From Clostridiaceae bacterium OM02-2AC (lineage in GTDB: Bacteria > Bacillota_I > Bacilli_A > Erysipelotrichales > Erysipelotrichaceae), in the NCBI GenBank assembly GCA_003481775.1, contig QULU01000019.1, forward strand, positions 20,123 to 84,122: a stretch of 64,000 nucleotides of DNA. The letters run 5' to 3'. Made by a program: the position numbers and the translations under genes. The notes below the pieces were generated by a model. The model made no database searches, had not been told where the DNA came from, and saw nothing but the letters and a program-made list of their open reading frames with translations. Below, one piece after another: positions 49,893-58,687 of the stretch (position 1 is the stretch's first letter; every line of letters starts with the position of its first letter).

Positions 49893-50386
49893 TGAGCCGC
49901 ACACAGAGGATGACAACGATAACGATGCTGACGGCTATCAGTATTCTCTTTCATATGATCGAATCCATGATTCCCGTGCCGGTACCGGTGCCGGGATTCA
50001 AGCTGGGTCTGGCCAATATTGTTGGTCTGATTGCGTATTATCTGTTTGATGCAAAGGTAATGCTCTCTATCAACCTCATGCGGGTTGTACTGGCTTCTTT
50101 GTTGAGAGGTATGCTGTTTGGCACCGGCTTCTGGCTTTCCATGTGCGGCGTCCTTATGTCGACACTTGCCTGTATCCTTGCCAGAAAAACACCGATGAGT
50201 ATATATGGTGTCAGTGTAGCGGGAAGCAGCGCACATGCCATTGGACAGGTACTTGCAGTAACGCTGATTTATCAGCAATTCTTCATGCAGGCGATTCTGC
50301 CGGTATTGATTTTGCTGGGCATCCCGACCGGACTGTTTGTGGCACATGTCGCAAAAGCGGTTCTAAGACGAATACACATAGAATGA
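49889..50386 (+). CDS. Gx transporter family protein (heptaprenyl diphosphate synthase component I-like)
   Basis: 165 residues, five to six membrane segments; family motifs IPVPVPVPGFKLGLANIVGL, NLMRVVLASLLRGMLFG and SVAGSSAHAIGQ. Related to ECF S components. In Listeria-type electron-transfer loci the matching protein (EetB) is thought to help export or place the flavin needed by ApbE. Overlaps the NusG-II gene by four bases. Confidence 0.9.
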   Translation: MMSRTQRMTTITMLTAISILFHMIESMIPVPVPVPGFKLGLANIVGLIAYYLFDAKVMLSINLMRVVLASLLRGMLFGTGFWLSMCGVLMSTLACILARKTPMSIYGVSVAGSSAHAIGQVLAVTLIYQQFFMQAILPVLILLGIPTGLFVAHVAKAVLRRIHIE

Positions 50387-50413
50387 TTGCGATTATTTGA
50401 GGAGGAACTTGTT

Positions 50414-50671
50414 ATGGAAACATTTGTATATAGACCAAAGGGCGTATGCTCAAGAGAAATGCGTTTTGAGATGGACGGCGATATCATTCGCAATGTAACC
50501 ATCGTTGGCGGCTGTGCAGGCAATCTGCTGGGCATTTCCAGAATTATAAAAGATAAAAAAATAAGTGAAGTACTGGATGCATTTCGTGGGGTTCGCTGTG
50601 GAGCGAAGCCGACATCCTGCCCGGATCAGATTGCGGAGGCGCTGAGCGAGTACGCTGAGAAGCTGGGCTAA
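50414..50671 (+). CDS. TSCPD domain-containing small protein (TIGR03905 type)
   Basis: 85 residues from the ATG at 50414 (GAGGAGG upstream). The name-giving motif TSCPDQ is present near the C-terminus, after GVCSREMRFEMDGDIIRNV, VGGCAGNLLGISRII and GVRCGAKP. Such domains resemble the C-terminal Cys-rich part of some ribonucleotide reductases, but the role of the stand-alone protein is unknown. It is 27 bases after the Gx transporter and may be in the same operon. Confidence 0.9.
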   Translation: METFVYRPKGVCSREMRFEMDGDIIRNVTIVGGCAGNLLGISRIIKDKKISEVLDAFRGVRCGAKPTSCPDQIAEALSEYAEKLG

Positions 50672-50718
50672 TCAGGATATCTGTGCCTGTGGCACAGGGG
50701 TTGTGAAAGCATGACGGG

Positions 50719-50743
50719 AAATAGGCTTATTGCCTATTTTTTT
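50719..50743 (+). terminator. Terminator just before the ABC exporter pair
   Basis: AAATAGGC-TTATT-GCCTATTT followed by TTTT, ending 23 bases before the start codon of the next gene. A hairpin CTGTGCC-TGT-GGCACAG lies at 50682-50698. With no obvious promoter between terminator and gene, this may be an attenuator rather than a plain operon end. Confidence 0.8.
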
Positions 50744-50765
50744 GTATATAGAGAGGAAGGGGATT

Positions 50766-52580
50766 ATGAAAAAAATACGATTCGTATGGAGATATGTACG
50801 TCCGTACCGGTATCAGTTTGTACTGATTTTACTGGATGTGGCGATATATTCCTTGTTTATGTTGGCTGCACCGTTGATCATTTCCTGGATGATCGACAAT
50901 ATCATTCAGGGAGTACCGTTTGAAAATGCTTTTTTGCAGCAGCTGGTGGATATGGCAGGCGGTATGCAGGCGGTACAGTCTCATTTGTGGATTGGCTCCC
51001 TTCTGGTAGTGGCAAGCTATCTGATGGTGGCCTTTGCCATCAACCGCAGAAGTATGCATGCCGGGAATGTCGCGGAAACGCTGGCGCTGAATGTGCGCAA
51101 TGATTTATATGACCATTTACAGAAGCTGCCGTTTTCCTATCATAAAAGCAGGGACAGCGGGGATTTGATTCAGCGGAGCACCTCGGATATCGAAACGGTG
51201 CGGCGCTTTCTGGCCAACCAGTTTTCTGAGATGCTGTTTGCGATTTTAAATGTCACACTGGCAGCGCTGATTCTGTTGAGCCGCAGTGTGAAGCTGACGC
51301 TGGTATCCATTGCACTGATTCCGCTGATTCTGATTGCCAGCTATGTGTTTTTTTCCAAGGCGAAGAAGATATTTCTGGAATGTGATCTGGCGGAAAGCTC
51401 CATGACCACCGTGCTGCAGGAAAATCTGAACGCTATGCGTGTCGTAAAGGCATTTCATCAGGAACAGCATGAAATTGATAAATTTGAAGCGGCGAATGAT
51501 GCATATCGCAAGAAATATTTTGATTTGATGCATGCCCTGGCACTGTTTTGGAGCGGCACGGATTTTCTGGGACAGATGCAAATTCTGCTTATGATCATTT
51601 TCGGAATCGGCATGGCGCTGCAGGGAGAGCTGAGTGTCGGCACGTTCTTTGTGTTTTTGATGTATGAGAGTACCATCGTGTGGCCGCTGCGCCAGCTTGG
51701 AAGAATTTTATCCGATCTTGGTAAGGTCAGCGTTTCCATCACGCGAATTGAGGAGGTGCTGCAGGAGGAGGCAGAGGATCTGGAGAGCGGGCTGCGACCG
51801 GATATCCGTGGCAATATCCGCTTTGATCATGTAAGCTTTCGCTATGAGGATGGAAGCCGGCATACGCTGCACGATGTGTCCTTTACCATCCATGAGGGAG
51901 AGCGTATCGCCATCATGGGACCGACGGGGAGCGGGAAATCCAGTCTTGTTCATCTGTTGAGCGGTATCTATGACTATGACCGTGGCAGTATTACCATCAA
52001 CGGTGTGGAGCTGCGCGATATTGCCAAATCGTGGCTGCGCCGTCATGTGCAGATCGTTTTGCAGGAGCCGTTTCTGTTTTCCAAGACGATTTATGAGAAT
52101 ATTCATCTGTCCGATCATCATGCGATGCGGGAGGATGTATTGGAGGCTGCCCGGATGTCCTGTATTCACAAGGATATCGAGGAGTTTGATCAGGGCTATG
52201 AAACGATGGTCGGAGAAAAGGGCGTTACGCTGTCGGGGGGACAGAAGCAGCGTGTGGCAATCGCACGTTCTCTGCTTGCTAAAAGTCCGATCATGGTGTT
52301 TGATGATTCGCTGTCAGCGTTGGATATGAAAACGGATGCGATGATACAGGAAGCCCTGCAGGATATCCGCTATTCCATGACGATGCTCATGATCACCCAT
52401 CGTGTAGCATCCGCACAGAATGCCGATCGCATCCTGGTTTTGGAGCATGGACGACTGGTACAGGAGGGAACGCACGAGGAGCTGATCAAGCAGGATGGCC
52501 TGTATCGACGCATTTATGAAATTCAGAAGGAAGGAGGTGAGGCATATGGCACAGCGCATCATGAAGGAACAGGAGTTTGA
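50766..52580 (+). CDS. ABC exporter half-transporter (heterodimer partner 1)
   Basis: 604 residues from the ATG at 50766 (GAGGAAGGGG upstream). Six-helix exporter domain (residues 1-320) and ATPase domain: Walker A GPTGSGKSS, Q-loop VLQEPFLFS, signature TLSGGQKQR, Walker B IMVFDDSLSALD. The residue after Walker B is Asp (FDDS) in place of the catalytic Glu, as expected for the degenerate partner of heterodimeric multidrug exporters of the BmrCD/LmrCD kind. Overlaps its partner gene by 35 bases. Confidence 0.95.
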   Translation: MKKIRFVWRYVRPYRYQFVLILLDVAIYSLFMLAAPLIISWMIDNIIQGVPFENAFLQQLVDMAGGMQAVQSHLWIGSLLVVASYLMVAFAINRRSMHAGNVAETLALNVRNDLYDHLQKLPFSYHKSRDSGDLIQRSTSDIETVRRFLANQFSEMLFAILNVTLAALILLSRSVKLTLVSIALIPLILIASYVFFSKAKKIFLECDLAESSMTTVLQENLNAMRVVKAFHQEQHEIDKFEAANDAYRKKYFDLMHALALFWSGTDFLGQMQILLMIIFGIGMALQGELSVGTFFVFLMYESTIVWPLRQLGRILSDLGKVSVSITRIEEVLQEEAEDLESGLRPDIRGNIRFDHVSFRYEDGSRHTLHDVSFTIHEGERIAIMGPTGSGKSSLVHLLSGIYDYDRGSITINGVELRDIAKSWLRRHVQIVLQEPFLFSKTIYENIHLSDHHAMREDVLEAARMSCIHKDIEEFDQGYETMVGEKGVTLSGGQKQRVAIARSLLAKSPIMVFDDSLSALDMKTDAMIQEALQDIRYSMTMLMITHRVASAQNADRILVLEHGRLVQEGTHEELIKQDGLYRRIYEIQKEGGEAYGTAHHEGTGV

Positions 52581-54381
52581 AAGTGATGTTTTTGACCGCG
52601 GTACCTGGAATAAGGTTTTCCAGCTGCTGTGGGAGCATAAAAAAAGTGTGATTCCACTCATCTTCTTTAATACCATTCTGGCGGTTACCGATGTCATCAT
52701 GCCACTGCTGAACCGCTACGCCCTGAATACGTATGTCGATGATCGAACAGGCGCAGATACACTGCCGGTATTCATCCTTGTGTATGTTGGAATGATACTG
52801 GCACAGTGTCTGCTGGTATATCTGTTTTTCCGTCTTGCCGCAAGAGTGGAGAGTGATTTTGGTAAAAATCTGCGAGAGAAGTGCTTTCGCAAGCTGCAGG
52901 AGCAGACCTTTTCCTACTTTGACCGTACGGCAAACGGGTGGCTGATGGCCAGAATCACCTCGGATACGGCACGTCTTGCTGAAACGCTGGCATGGGCCTT
53001 TGTCGATGTGGTATGGGGGATATTTGTAATGCTGGGAATCAGTGCGGTCATGCTGCTTGTCAACTGGCAGATGGCATTGTGTGTTCTGGTGGTTGTTCCG
53101 CTACTCTGGTTTGTCTCCCTGTATTTTCAGCGTCGCATCCTGTCTGCACAGCGGCAGTCGAGAAAAGCCAATTCCCGTATTACCGCTTCCTTTGTGGAAG
53201 GCATCAACGGTGCCAAGACAACGAAAACGCTGGGAATCGAACAGCAGAATTACGATGAATTCCAAACGAAAACCGATGCTATGAAGCGCTACAGCATGCG
53301 TGCCTTGCGTATCAATGCCATCTTTCAGCCAATCGTATATCTGCTGTCTGCTGTCGTTATCGCCCTGCTGCTGTATGTGGGTGGGGAACAGGTGCTTTTG
53401 AAAACCATTCAGTTTGGAACCCTGGCGATGTTTATCAACTATGCACAGCTGTTCTTTGATCCGCTGAAGCAGATTGCCCGTGTGCTTGCGGAAATACAGA
53501 TGGCGCAGGCAAGTGCGGAGCGTGTGGTTGCTTTGCTGGAGGAGGAAATCGAAATCACGGATTACCCGGATGTCATCGAGCGCTATGGAACCTTATTAGA
53601 GGAGCATACCGAAGCTTATGAGCAACTTCAGGGGGATGTCGTCTTTGACCATGTGAATTTCTATTATTATGAGAATGAGCCTGTTCTGCGCGATTTCTGT
53701 TTGCGCGTAGCGAAAGGACAGACGGTAGCGCTGGTGGGAGAAACCGGTTCCGGGAAAAGCACCATTGTCAATCTGCTCTGTCGTTTCTATGAGCCCTGCT
53801 CGGGACGTATCCTTATGGATGGGAAGAATTTAAGAGAGCGCAGTGTGGGATGGCTGCATTCCCATATCGGCTATGTATTGCAGACGCCGAATCTGTTCAG
53901 CGGGACTATACGGGATAATATTCGCTATGGCCGTCGTGATGCCAGTGATAAAGAGGTGGAGCAGGTTGCCCGCCTGATTCAGGCACATGATTTCATCAGC
54001 CGTATGGAAAAGGGCTATGACACTGAAGTCGGTGAGGGCGGAGATCGTCTTTCAACCGGACAGAAGCAGCTGATTTCCTTTGCAAGAGCCATGCTGTGTG
54101 ATCCCGCCATCGTGATTTTGGACGAGGCGACAAGCTCCATTGATACAGAAAGTGAAAAGGCGATCCAGTATGCGATGGATCAGCTGCTGCACGGTCGTAC
54201 AAGCTTTGTGGTTGCGCACCGTCTGAGTACGATTGTTTCAGCAGATATTATCGTTGTGCTGCAGCATGGTGTGATTATTGAGCAGGGTACCCATGAGGAG
54301 CTGATGGCGAAGCAGGGCTATTACTATGAATTGTTTACTTCTCAATATCGTCAGGAGCGCATACAACGCTGTATGGAATGA
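52546..54381 (+). CDS. ABC exporter half-transporter (heterodimer partner 2)
   Basis: 611 residues from the ATG at 52546 (GGAGGTGA upstream; a longer frame from 52495 lies in the upstream gene). Six-helix exporter domain, then Walker A GETGSGKST, Q-loop VLQTPNLFS, signature RLSTGQKQL, Walker B IVILDEATSSID with catalytic Glu, and switch VAHRLS. The signature Ser-Thr-Gly in place of SGG fits the asymmetric site of heterodimeric exporters. Likely drug or lipid export. Confidence 0.95.
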   Translation: MAQRIMKEQEFESDVFDRGTWNKVFQLLWEHKKSVIPLIFFNTILAVTDVIMPLLNRYALNTYVDDRTGADTLPVFILVYVGMILAQCLLVYLFFRLAARVESDFGKNLREKCFRKLQEQTFSYFDRTANGWLMARITSDTARLAETLAWAFVDVVWGIFVMLGISAVMLLVNWQMALCVLVVVPLLWFVSLYFQRRILSAQRQSRKANSRITASFVEGINGAKTTKTLGIEQQNYDEFQTKTDAMKRYSMRALRINAIFQPIVYLLSAVVIALLLYVGGEQVLLKTIQFGTLAMFINYAQLFFDPLKQIARVLAEIQMAQASAERVVALLEEEIEITDYPDVIERYGTLLEEHTEAYEQLQGDVVFDHVNFYYYENEPVLRDFCLRVAKGQTVALVGETGSGKSTIVNLLCRFYEPCSGRILMDGKNLRERSVGWLHSHIGYVLQTPNLFSGTIRDNIRYGRRDASDKEVEQVARLIQAHDFISRMEKGYDTEVGEGGDRLSTGQKQLISFARAMLCDPAIVILDEATSSIDTESEKAIQYAMDQLLHGRTSFVVAHRLSTIVSADIIVVLQHGVIIEQGTHEELMAKQGYYYELFTSQYRQERIQRCME

Positions 54382-54420
54382 TACTGTATGAAATAGATGC
54401 TGATCAGATATCCTTATCTG

Positions 54421-54464
54421 CAGGCACAGATTACCGAAATGAAAGAATCTGTGCCTGTTTTGCG
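54421..54464 (+). terminator. Terminator after the ABC exporter pair
   Basis: CAGGCACAGATT pairs with AATCTGTGCCTG, followed by TTTTG. Confidence 0.85.
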
Positions 54465-54612
54465 TGCAGAAAAAAACGGCATTGGGAGGCTATGGTAGCA
54501 CGATGGCGCTGTTATCCAGCAGGATAGAGTCTGCTTGAAATATTATATATACAGCAGGTAAACTGTATGGTTTCTGTGGTAGAATAAATAGGAATGTAAG
54601 GAGGTATCCGAT

Positions 54613-55125
54613 ATGGAGAAAATAGCGAAATTTCATAAGGTGAGCATGCAACGGTTTGAGAAGGACTGGGTCACTGCATTTCCCGGGACCGATGCGGCAG
54701 AAATTCAGAGAATATACGAGACGTTAAGACTGCCTGTGCGTGCGACAAAGGGATCAGCCGGCTATGATTTTTTTGCACCTGCGGCAGTTTCCCTGAAACC
54801 AAGGGAAACGATAAAAATACCAACCGGTATCCGTGCGGAGATTCAAGAGGGCTGGGTGCTGCAGCTGTTTCCGCGCAGCTCACTGGGCTTTACCTATCGT
54901 TTGCAGTTTAACAACACCGTAGGAATTATTGACAGCGATTATTTTGAAAGCGACAACGAAGGGCATATCTTCATTAAGATGATGAATGCTTCAACCGAGG
55001 GGAAAATCGTACAGCTTCACGCAGGAGACGGCTTTGCACAGGGAATCTTTCTTCCGTTTGGAATCTGTGAGGATGATGATGTGCAAAAGCAGCGAAACGG
55101 CGGCTTTGGTAGTACGAATGAGTAG
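54613..55125 (+). CDS. dut: dUTP diphosphatase (trimeric type)
   Basis: 170 residues. Hydrolyses dUTP to dUMP. All five motifs are visible: AGYDFFAPA (I), PRSSLGF (II), GIIDSDY (III), GDGFAQGIF (IV, with Phe-Ala for Arg-Ile), and RNGGFGSTNE (V), the arm that closes over a neighbour's active site. An N-terminal extension of about 40 residues precedes motif I. GTAAGGAGG ribosome site; single gene. Confidence 0.93.
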   Translation: MEKIAKFHKVSMQRFEKDWVTAFPGTDAAEIQRIYETLRLPVRATKGSAGYDFFAPAAVSLKPRETIKIPTGIRAEIQEGWVLQLFPRSSLGFTYRLQFNNTVGIIDSDYFESDNEGHIFIKMMNASTEGKIVQLHAGDGFAQGIFLPFGICEDDDVQKQRNGGFGSTNE

Positions 55126-55156
55126 CTGCAGGACATTGAATCTGCAGCTTTTTTTT
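55124..55156 (+). terminator. dut terminator
   Basis: AGCTGCAG pairs with CTGCAGCT, followed by eight T; it overlaps the stop codon. Confidence 0.9.
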
Positions 55157-55297
55157 GCTTCGTGCGATATGTGCACAGCATGTAAGCATACACATTTTGG
55201 GTATAAATAAATATATATGTAAAGTTTTATGGAAACATGGCGTATCGTGTGACAGATATGTTATACTTATTAAATAAAGGCTATGAGGTGAATATGT

Positions 55298-56863
55298 ATG
55301 CATAAAATCAAGAGAAAGGTACAGCAGAAGCAGGAAAGCCGAATCCTCTCGTTTACACCGGTTCGTACCTATTTTCTGCTTTTTTTGATGCTGTATCTGC
55401 TTCTGGTGATATGCGCGGGATCACTGCTGACGATTCGTTCGATGAAGCAGTCGGCGCAGGCGGCACAGCAAAGTGCAGCAGCGCAGATATCGCAGCGGAT
55501 TGATGAATCCCTGAAACTTTTAAACGCACTTGCGGCACTTCCTGAATTTTATGATCCCTCTGTAAAATGGGAGGAAAAGGTGGAAAAGCTGGACAGCATC
55601 AATACACAGTTCGGCTATATGTTTATCTGCTACGTTGATGAGGATGTACAGGTTTACACATTGGGGGAGGAACCGGCCAGTCTGGCTGCTCGAGAGCATA
55701 TGCAGAAGCTGTATGCCACAAAGCAGCCGATTGTTACTGACAGCTTTATTGCCGGTGCAGATGGCGTTACCCTGAACTATACGGTTGCTGTTCCGCTGCT
55801 TCAGGACGGTGTTATGACTGGAAGCTTGTTTTGCTCGATATATTTTGATGATTCCGTTGAGCTATTGAAAAAGGCGGCATCCGCAAATCAAAGCGAAGCT
55901 GTTCTAATCGGTTCTAAGGGACAGACCATGTCATCGACAAATGGGTTATCCTATGGATCCTCCTATGTGGATCAACTGCAGGATGTCCGTATGTACAGCA
56001 TGACGACGGATACGCTGGAAACTAAACTGCTGGCGCGTGAATCCGGCTCTTTCTATAGTAGGAAAGACGGAAATCTGATGTATACTGCATACGGTCCTGT
56101 CAAAAATACAAATTGGGATATTCTGATAACAATCGACTTCTTTCGCCTGTTTTCATCTATGCTGCCCCATCTGCTGCTGATTGCTGCGATTACTGCTGCA
56201 ATCACACTCTCTCTTTATCTGCTGGTGAGAGCATACAGCCAGCAGCAAAAAGCGAATATGGAAAGCATGGTAGCTGCCGTCCACAGGATGGAGCGGAAAT
56301 TGTATAAGAACAGCATTCCCGAACAAGTGGATTATAATGATTTACTGCAAATGAGCAGTACAGGACTGCGGGACGGATTGACCGGCGTCGTAACGCGAAC
56401 GGTATTCCTAAGCAGGATGCAGAAGCTGCTGGAGAGTGGAGAATACGGGAGCTGTACGACACTTTGCTTTGTTGATCTTGATGACCTGAAAACGCTGAAC
56501 GATACACACGGGCATCAGGCAGGTGATAGTGCTTTAAGAAAAATCGGTTCCATTCTACGGGAATATGAAATGAAATACGAGGGCATTGTCGGGCGCTATG
56601 GCGGAGACGAATTCATTCTTGTTTTAAACGATGTAGATACCGCACAGGAGGTTCATGCCGTATTATCCGAGCTTGTTGAAAAACTGAATTTCTCAATCGC
56701 TGTAAGTCAGACAGATGTGGCCGTGCATTGCAGTATCGGTGCCTGTATCTGGAACAAAACAGATTCTTTGGATGTGCTGATTGCAAAGGCGGATAAGGCC
56801 CTGTATGATGTGAAGCGGCATGGCAAAAAAGCGTATTCCCTCTTTCTGAAGGGAGAGTCCTGA
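55298..56863 (+). CDS. Membrane-bound diguanylate cyclase (GGDEF)
   Basis: 521 residues. Membrane helix at about 28-50, an outside sensor domain of about 240 residues of the Cache/PAS-like type (FGYMFICYVDEDVQVYTLGE, TLNYTVAVPLLQDGVMTGSL), a second helix at about 285-305, then a GGDEF domain: DGLTGVVTRTVFLSRMQKLL, FVDLDDLKTLNDTHGHQAGD and RYGGDEFILVLND. The catalytic GGDEF loop is intact, so it should make cyclic di-GMP. The next gene is a degenerate paralog one base after its stop. Confidence 0.94.
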   Translation: MHKIKRKVQQKQESRILSFTPVRTYFLLFLMLYLLLVICAGSLLTIRSMKQSAQAAQQSAAAQISQRIDESLKLLNALAALPEFYDPSVKWEEKVEKLDSINTQFGYMFICYVDEDVQVYTLGEEPASLAAREHMQKLYATKQPIVTDSFIAGADGVTLNYTVAVPLLQDGVMTGSLFCSIYFDDSVELLKKAASANQSEAVLIGSKGQTMSSTNGLSYGSSYVDQLQDVRMYSMTTDTLETKLLARESGSFYSRKDGNLMYTAYGPVKNTNWDILITIDFFRLFSSMLPHLLLIAAITAAITLSLYLLVRAYSQQQKANMESMVAAVHRMERKLYKNSIPEQVDYNDLLQMSSTGLRDGLTGVVTRTVFLSRMQKLLESGEYGSCTTLCFVDLDDLKTLNDTHGHQAGDSALRKIGSILREYEMKYEGIVGRYGGDEFILVLNDVDTAQEVHAVLSELVEKLNFSIAVSQTDVAVHCSIGACIWNKTDSLDVLIAKADKALYDVKRHGKKAYSLFLKGES

Positions 56864-56864
56864 T

Positions 56865-58181
56865 ATGAGGCGGATGTCATTAAAAAGAAAACTCCCCGTA
56901 CTTTTCTTGGTTATCCTTGTACTGGGGCTGAGTCTGTATACCGGAAAAAGCATAAAGGCAGCATTGATCAGCAAACGGCGTCAGACTGCGGAAACCGTCA
57001 TTGAGCTTTTCGGCAAGCATCTGATACAGCAATTGGATGCAGAGAATTTTGCATCCAAATTGATGTTTACACTGGATACAAAGGAGAAAGCAAATCTGAC
57101 ACTGTTTGAAGAGAAGGCAGCGAAGCTTCTGAAGGACCATGCCGAAATCCGTTTTCTGTCCTACTTTGAGCAGGATACCTTACAGGCAATTTATCCGAGA
57201 GAGAAATACAAATCGGCAATCGGCATGAAATTACATGATGTATCCTATAGCTATACCCTTGCAAAGGTGATAAAGGACGGGGTTATTGCAGGACCGGAAA
57301 CGCTGTCTTCGACAAAGGAGGAGGTATTTCTCTTTATTGAGCCGCTGTATGAAAATAATCAGTACAAGGGAGAGATTATCGCGGCAGTGGATAGTGCGTA
57401 TCTTATAAAAGCCATGAATCTGGAATATCTCCAGAAAAGAGGCTATGAGTATGAGCTGTGGAGAGTAAATGCGCTTGGTGAAAAAAAGACGGTAATGAGG
57501 GTGTCTGATCTGAGTGTTGATTTCTCCGAGGCTGTAAAGCTGGAGGTTAGCTTACCTGCGACATGGAATCTCAGCATTCTGCCAGAGAATGGTTGGCTGC
57601 CTTATTCCGTGAAGCTTGCAATCAACGGCATATGCTTACTCGCTGCTTTACTCATCCTCGCCCTTGTATACCTCGCACTGCGTGTGCATGTACAGAAAAA
57701 GCAATTGATAAGGGAATCCTATACTGATGCAGACAGCGGCTTGCTGACTCGTGAGGGATTCTTCTATTTTATGAAGCGTGCGAAACAAATGCAGGGGGAC
57801 AAGGAAGTATCTGTACTGTATATTCAGATGTATAATTTTTATAAGCTGCGCAAAAACTGCAGTATGGAGGAAATGCAGGCATATTTGCAAATCATACAGC
57901 AGGGTGTTCAGGAGCATCTGCCTTTGGGAAGTATCGCTGCACGTTTGAGTGAAGAGGAATTCGTCATAGCAATCTTCGAAGATACGAGGAGTGAAAAGGC
58001 AATGGAGGCAATCGAGGACTTTATACTGCAGCTATTCTGGAAAAAGAAAATACAAGGGAAAAAGGTCTTTGTGGAACCGAAAAGCGCTATTGTCCGCTGT
58101 GTGGCAAAGAAAACAGATGCAGAGGAGCTTTTGAAGCTTGCTTCGATGCGATTAAATGCGTTGTATGATCTGCATTCCTGA
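56865..58181 (+). CDS. Membrane protein with degenerate GGDEF domain
   Basis: 438 residues, the same layout as the upstream protein: helix at about 8-28, outside sensor domain to about 245 (FLSYFEQDTLQAIYP, VFLFIEPLYENNQYKGEIIA), second helix at about 250-272, cytoplasmic GGDEF-like domain. That domain keeps DADSGLLTREGFFYFMKRAK, but the active loop reads RLSEEEFVIAIF instead of GGDEF, so no cyclase activity is expected. It may regulate or bind the active neighbour. Starts after GGGAGAG. Confidence 0.88.
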   Translation: MRRMSLKRKLPVLFLVILVLGLSLYTGKSIKAALISKRRQTAETVIELFGKHLIQQLDAENFASKLMFTLDTKEKANLTLFEEKAAKLLKDHAEIRFLSYFEQDTLQAIYPREKYKSAIGMKLHDVSYSYTLAKVIKDGVIAGPETLSSTKEEVFLFIEPLYENNQYKGEIIAAVDSAYLIKAMNLEYLQKRGYEYELWRVNALGEKKTVMRVSDLSVDFSEAVKLEVSLPATWNLSILPENGWLPYSVKLAINGICLLAALLILALVYLALRVHVQKKQLIRESYTDADSGLLTREGFFYFMKRAKQMQGDKEVSVLYIQMYNFYKLRKNCSMEEMQAYLQIIQQGVQEHLPLGSIAARLSEEEFVIAIFEDTRSEKAMEAIEDFILQLFWKKKIQGKKVFVEPKSAIVRCVAKKTDAEELLKLASMRLNALYDLHS

Positions 58182-58219
58182 ATAAGGTGGAGAGTATCGT
58201 TTTATTCATATACGAAGGG

Positions 58220-58257
58220 ACTACAGGTATATCTGTCGGATAGCCTGTAGTTTTTTT
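58220..58257 (+). terminator. Terminator after the GGDEF pair
   Basis: ACTACAGG pairs with CCTGTAGT, followed by TTTTTT. Confidence 0.9.
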
Positions 58258-58304
58258 GTATATGATCTGTTCTATTCTGCAATCCACAGTATTACTTTTA
58301 TTTT

Positions 58305-58338
58305 AGTACTTGACAATGCAAAGTACTGGATGTATTAT
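58305..58338 (+). promoter_or_regulatory. Promoter and operator of the PadR/DUF1700 operon
   Basis: TTGACA (58310-58315), 17-bp spacer, TATTAT (58333-58338). The -35 box lies inside a perfect inverted repeat AGTACTT-GACAATGCA-AAGTACT (58305-58327), a probable PadR autoregulatory operator. Confidence 0.8.
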
Positions 58339-58357
58339 AATAGTGGAGGTGATGCTG

Positions 58358-58687
58358 GTGAACACACAATTCAAGAAGGGTGTTCTGGAACTGATTGTGC
58401 TGCTTTGCGTATATAAAAAAGATATGTACGGATATGAGCTGGTGTCCGAGGTCAGTAAGGTTATCAATGTGAATGAGGGAACCATTTATCCGCTGCTGAA
58501 GCGTCTGACCAATGAGCACTATTTTGAAACCTACCTCAGTGAATCCACGGAGGGACCTCCGCGAAAATATTATCGCATAACCGGGAATGGAAAAACGAGG
58601 ACAAAGGAGCTGCTGCAGGAATGGAATGAATTCCATGAACAGGTCAGCAGATTTATAAAGGAGAGTGAAATCGATGACGAAAGATGA
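58358..58687 (+). CDS. PadR-family transcriptional regulator
   Basis: 109 residues from GTG at 58358, seven bases after GGAGGT; the ATG at 58352 is only one base from it. PadR winged helix: KGVLELIVLLCVYKKDMYGY, INVNEGTIYPLLKRLTNEHY, PPRKYYRITGNGKTRTKELL. It probably represses its own operon via the repeat over the promoter. The next gene begins inside its last codons, the usual PadR-DUF1700-DUF4097-like arrangement. Confidence 0.94.
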   Translation: MNTQFKKGVLELIVLLCVYKKDMYGYELVSEVSKVINVNEGTIYPLLKRLTNEHYFETYLSESTEGPPRKYYRITGNGKTRTKELLQEWNEFHEQVSRFIKESEIDDER

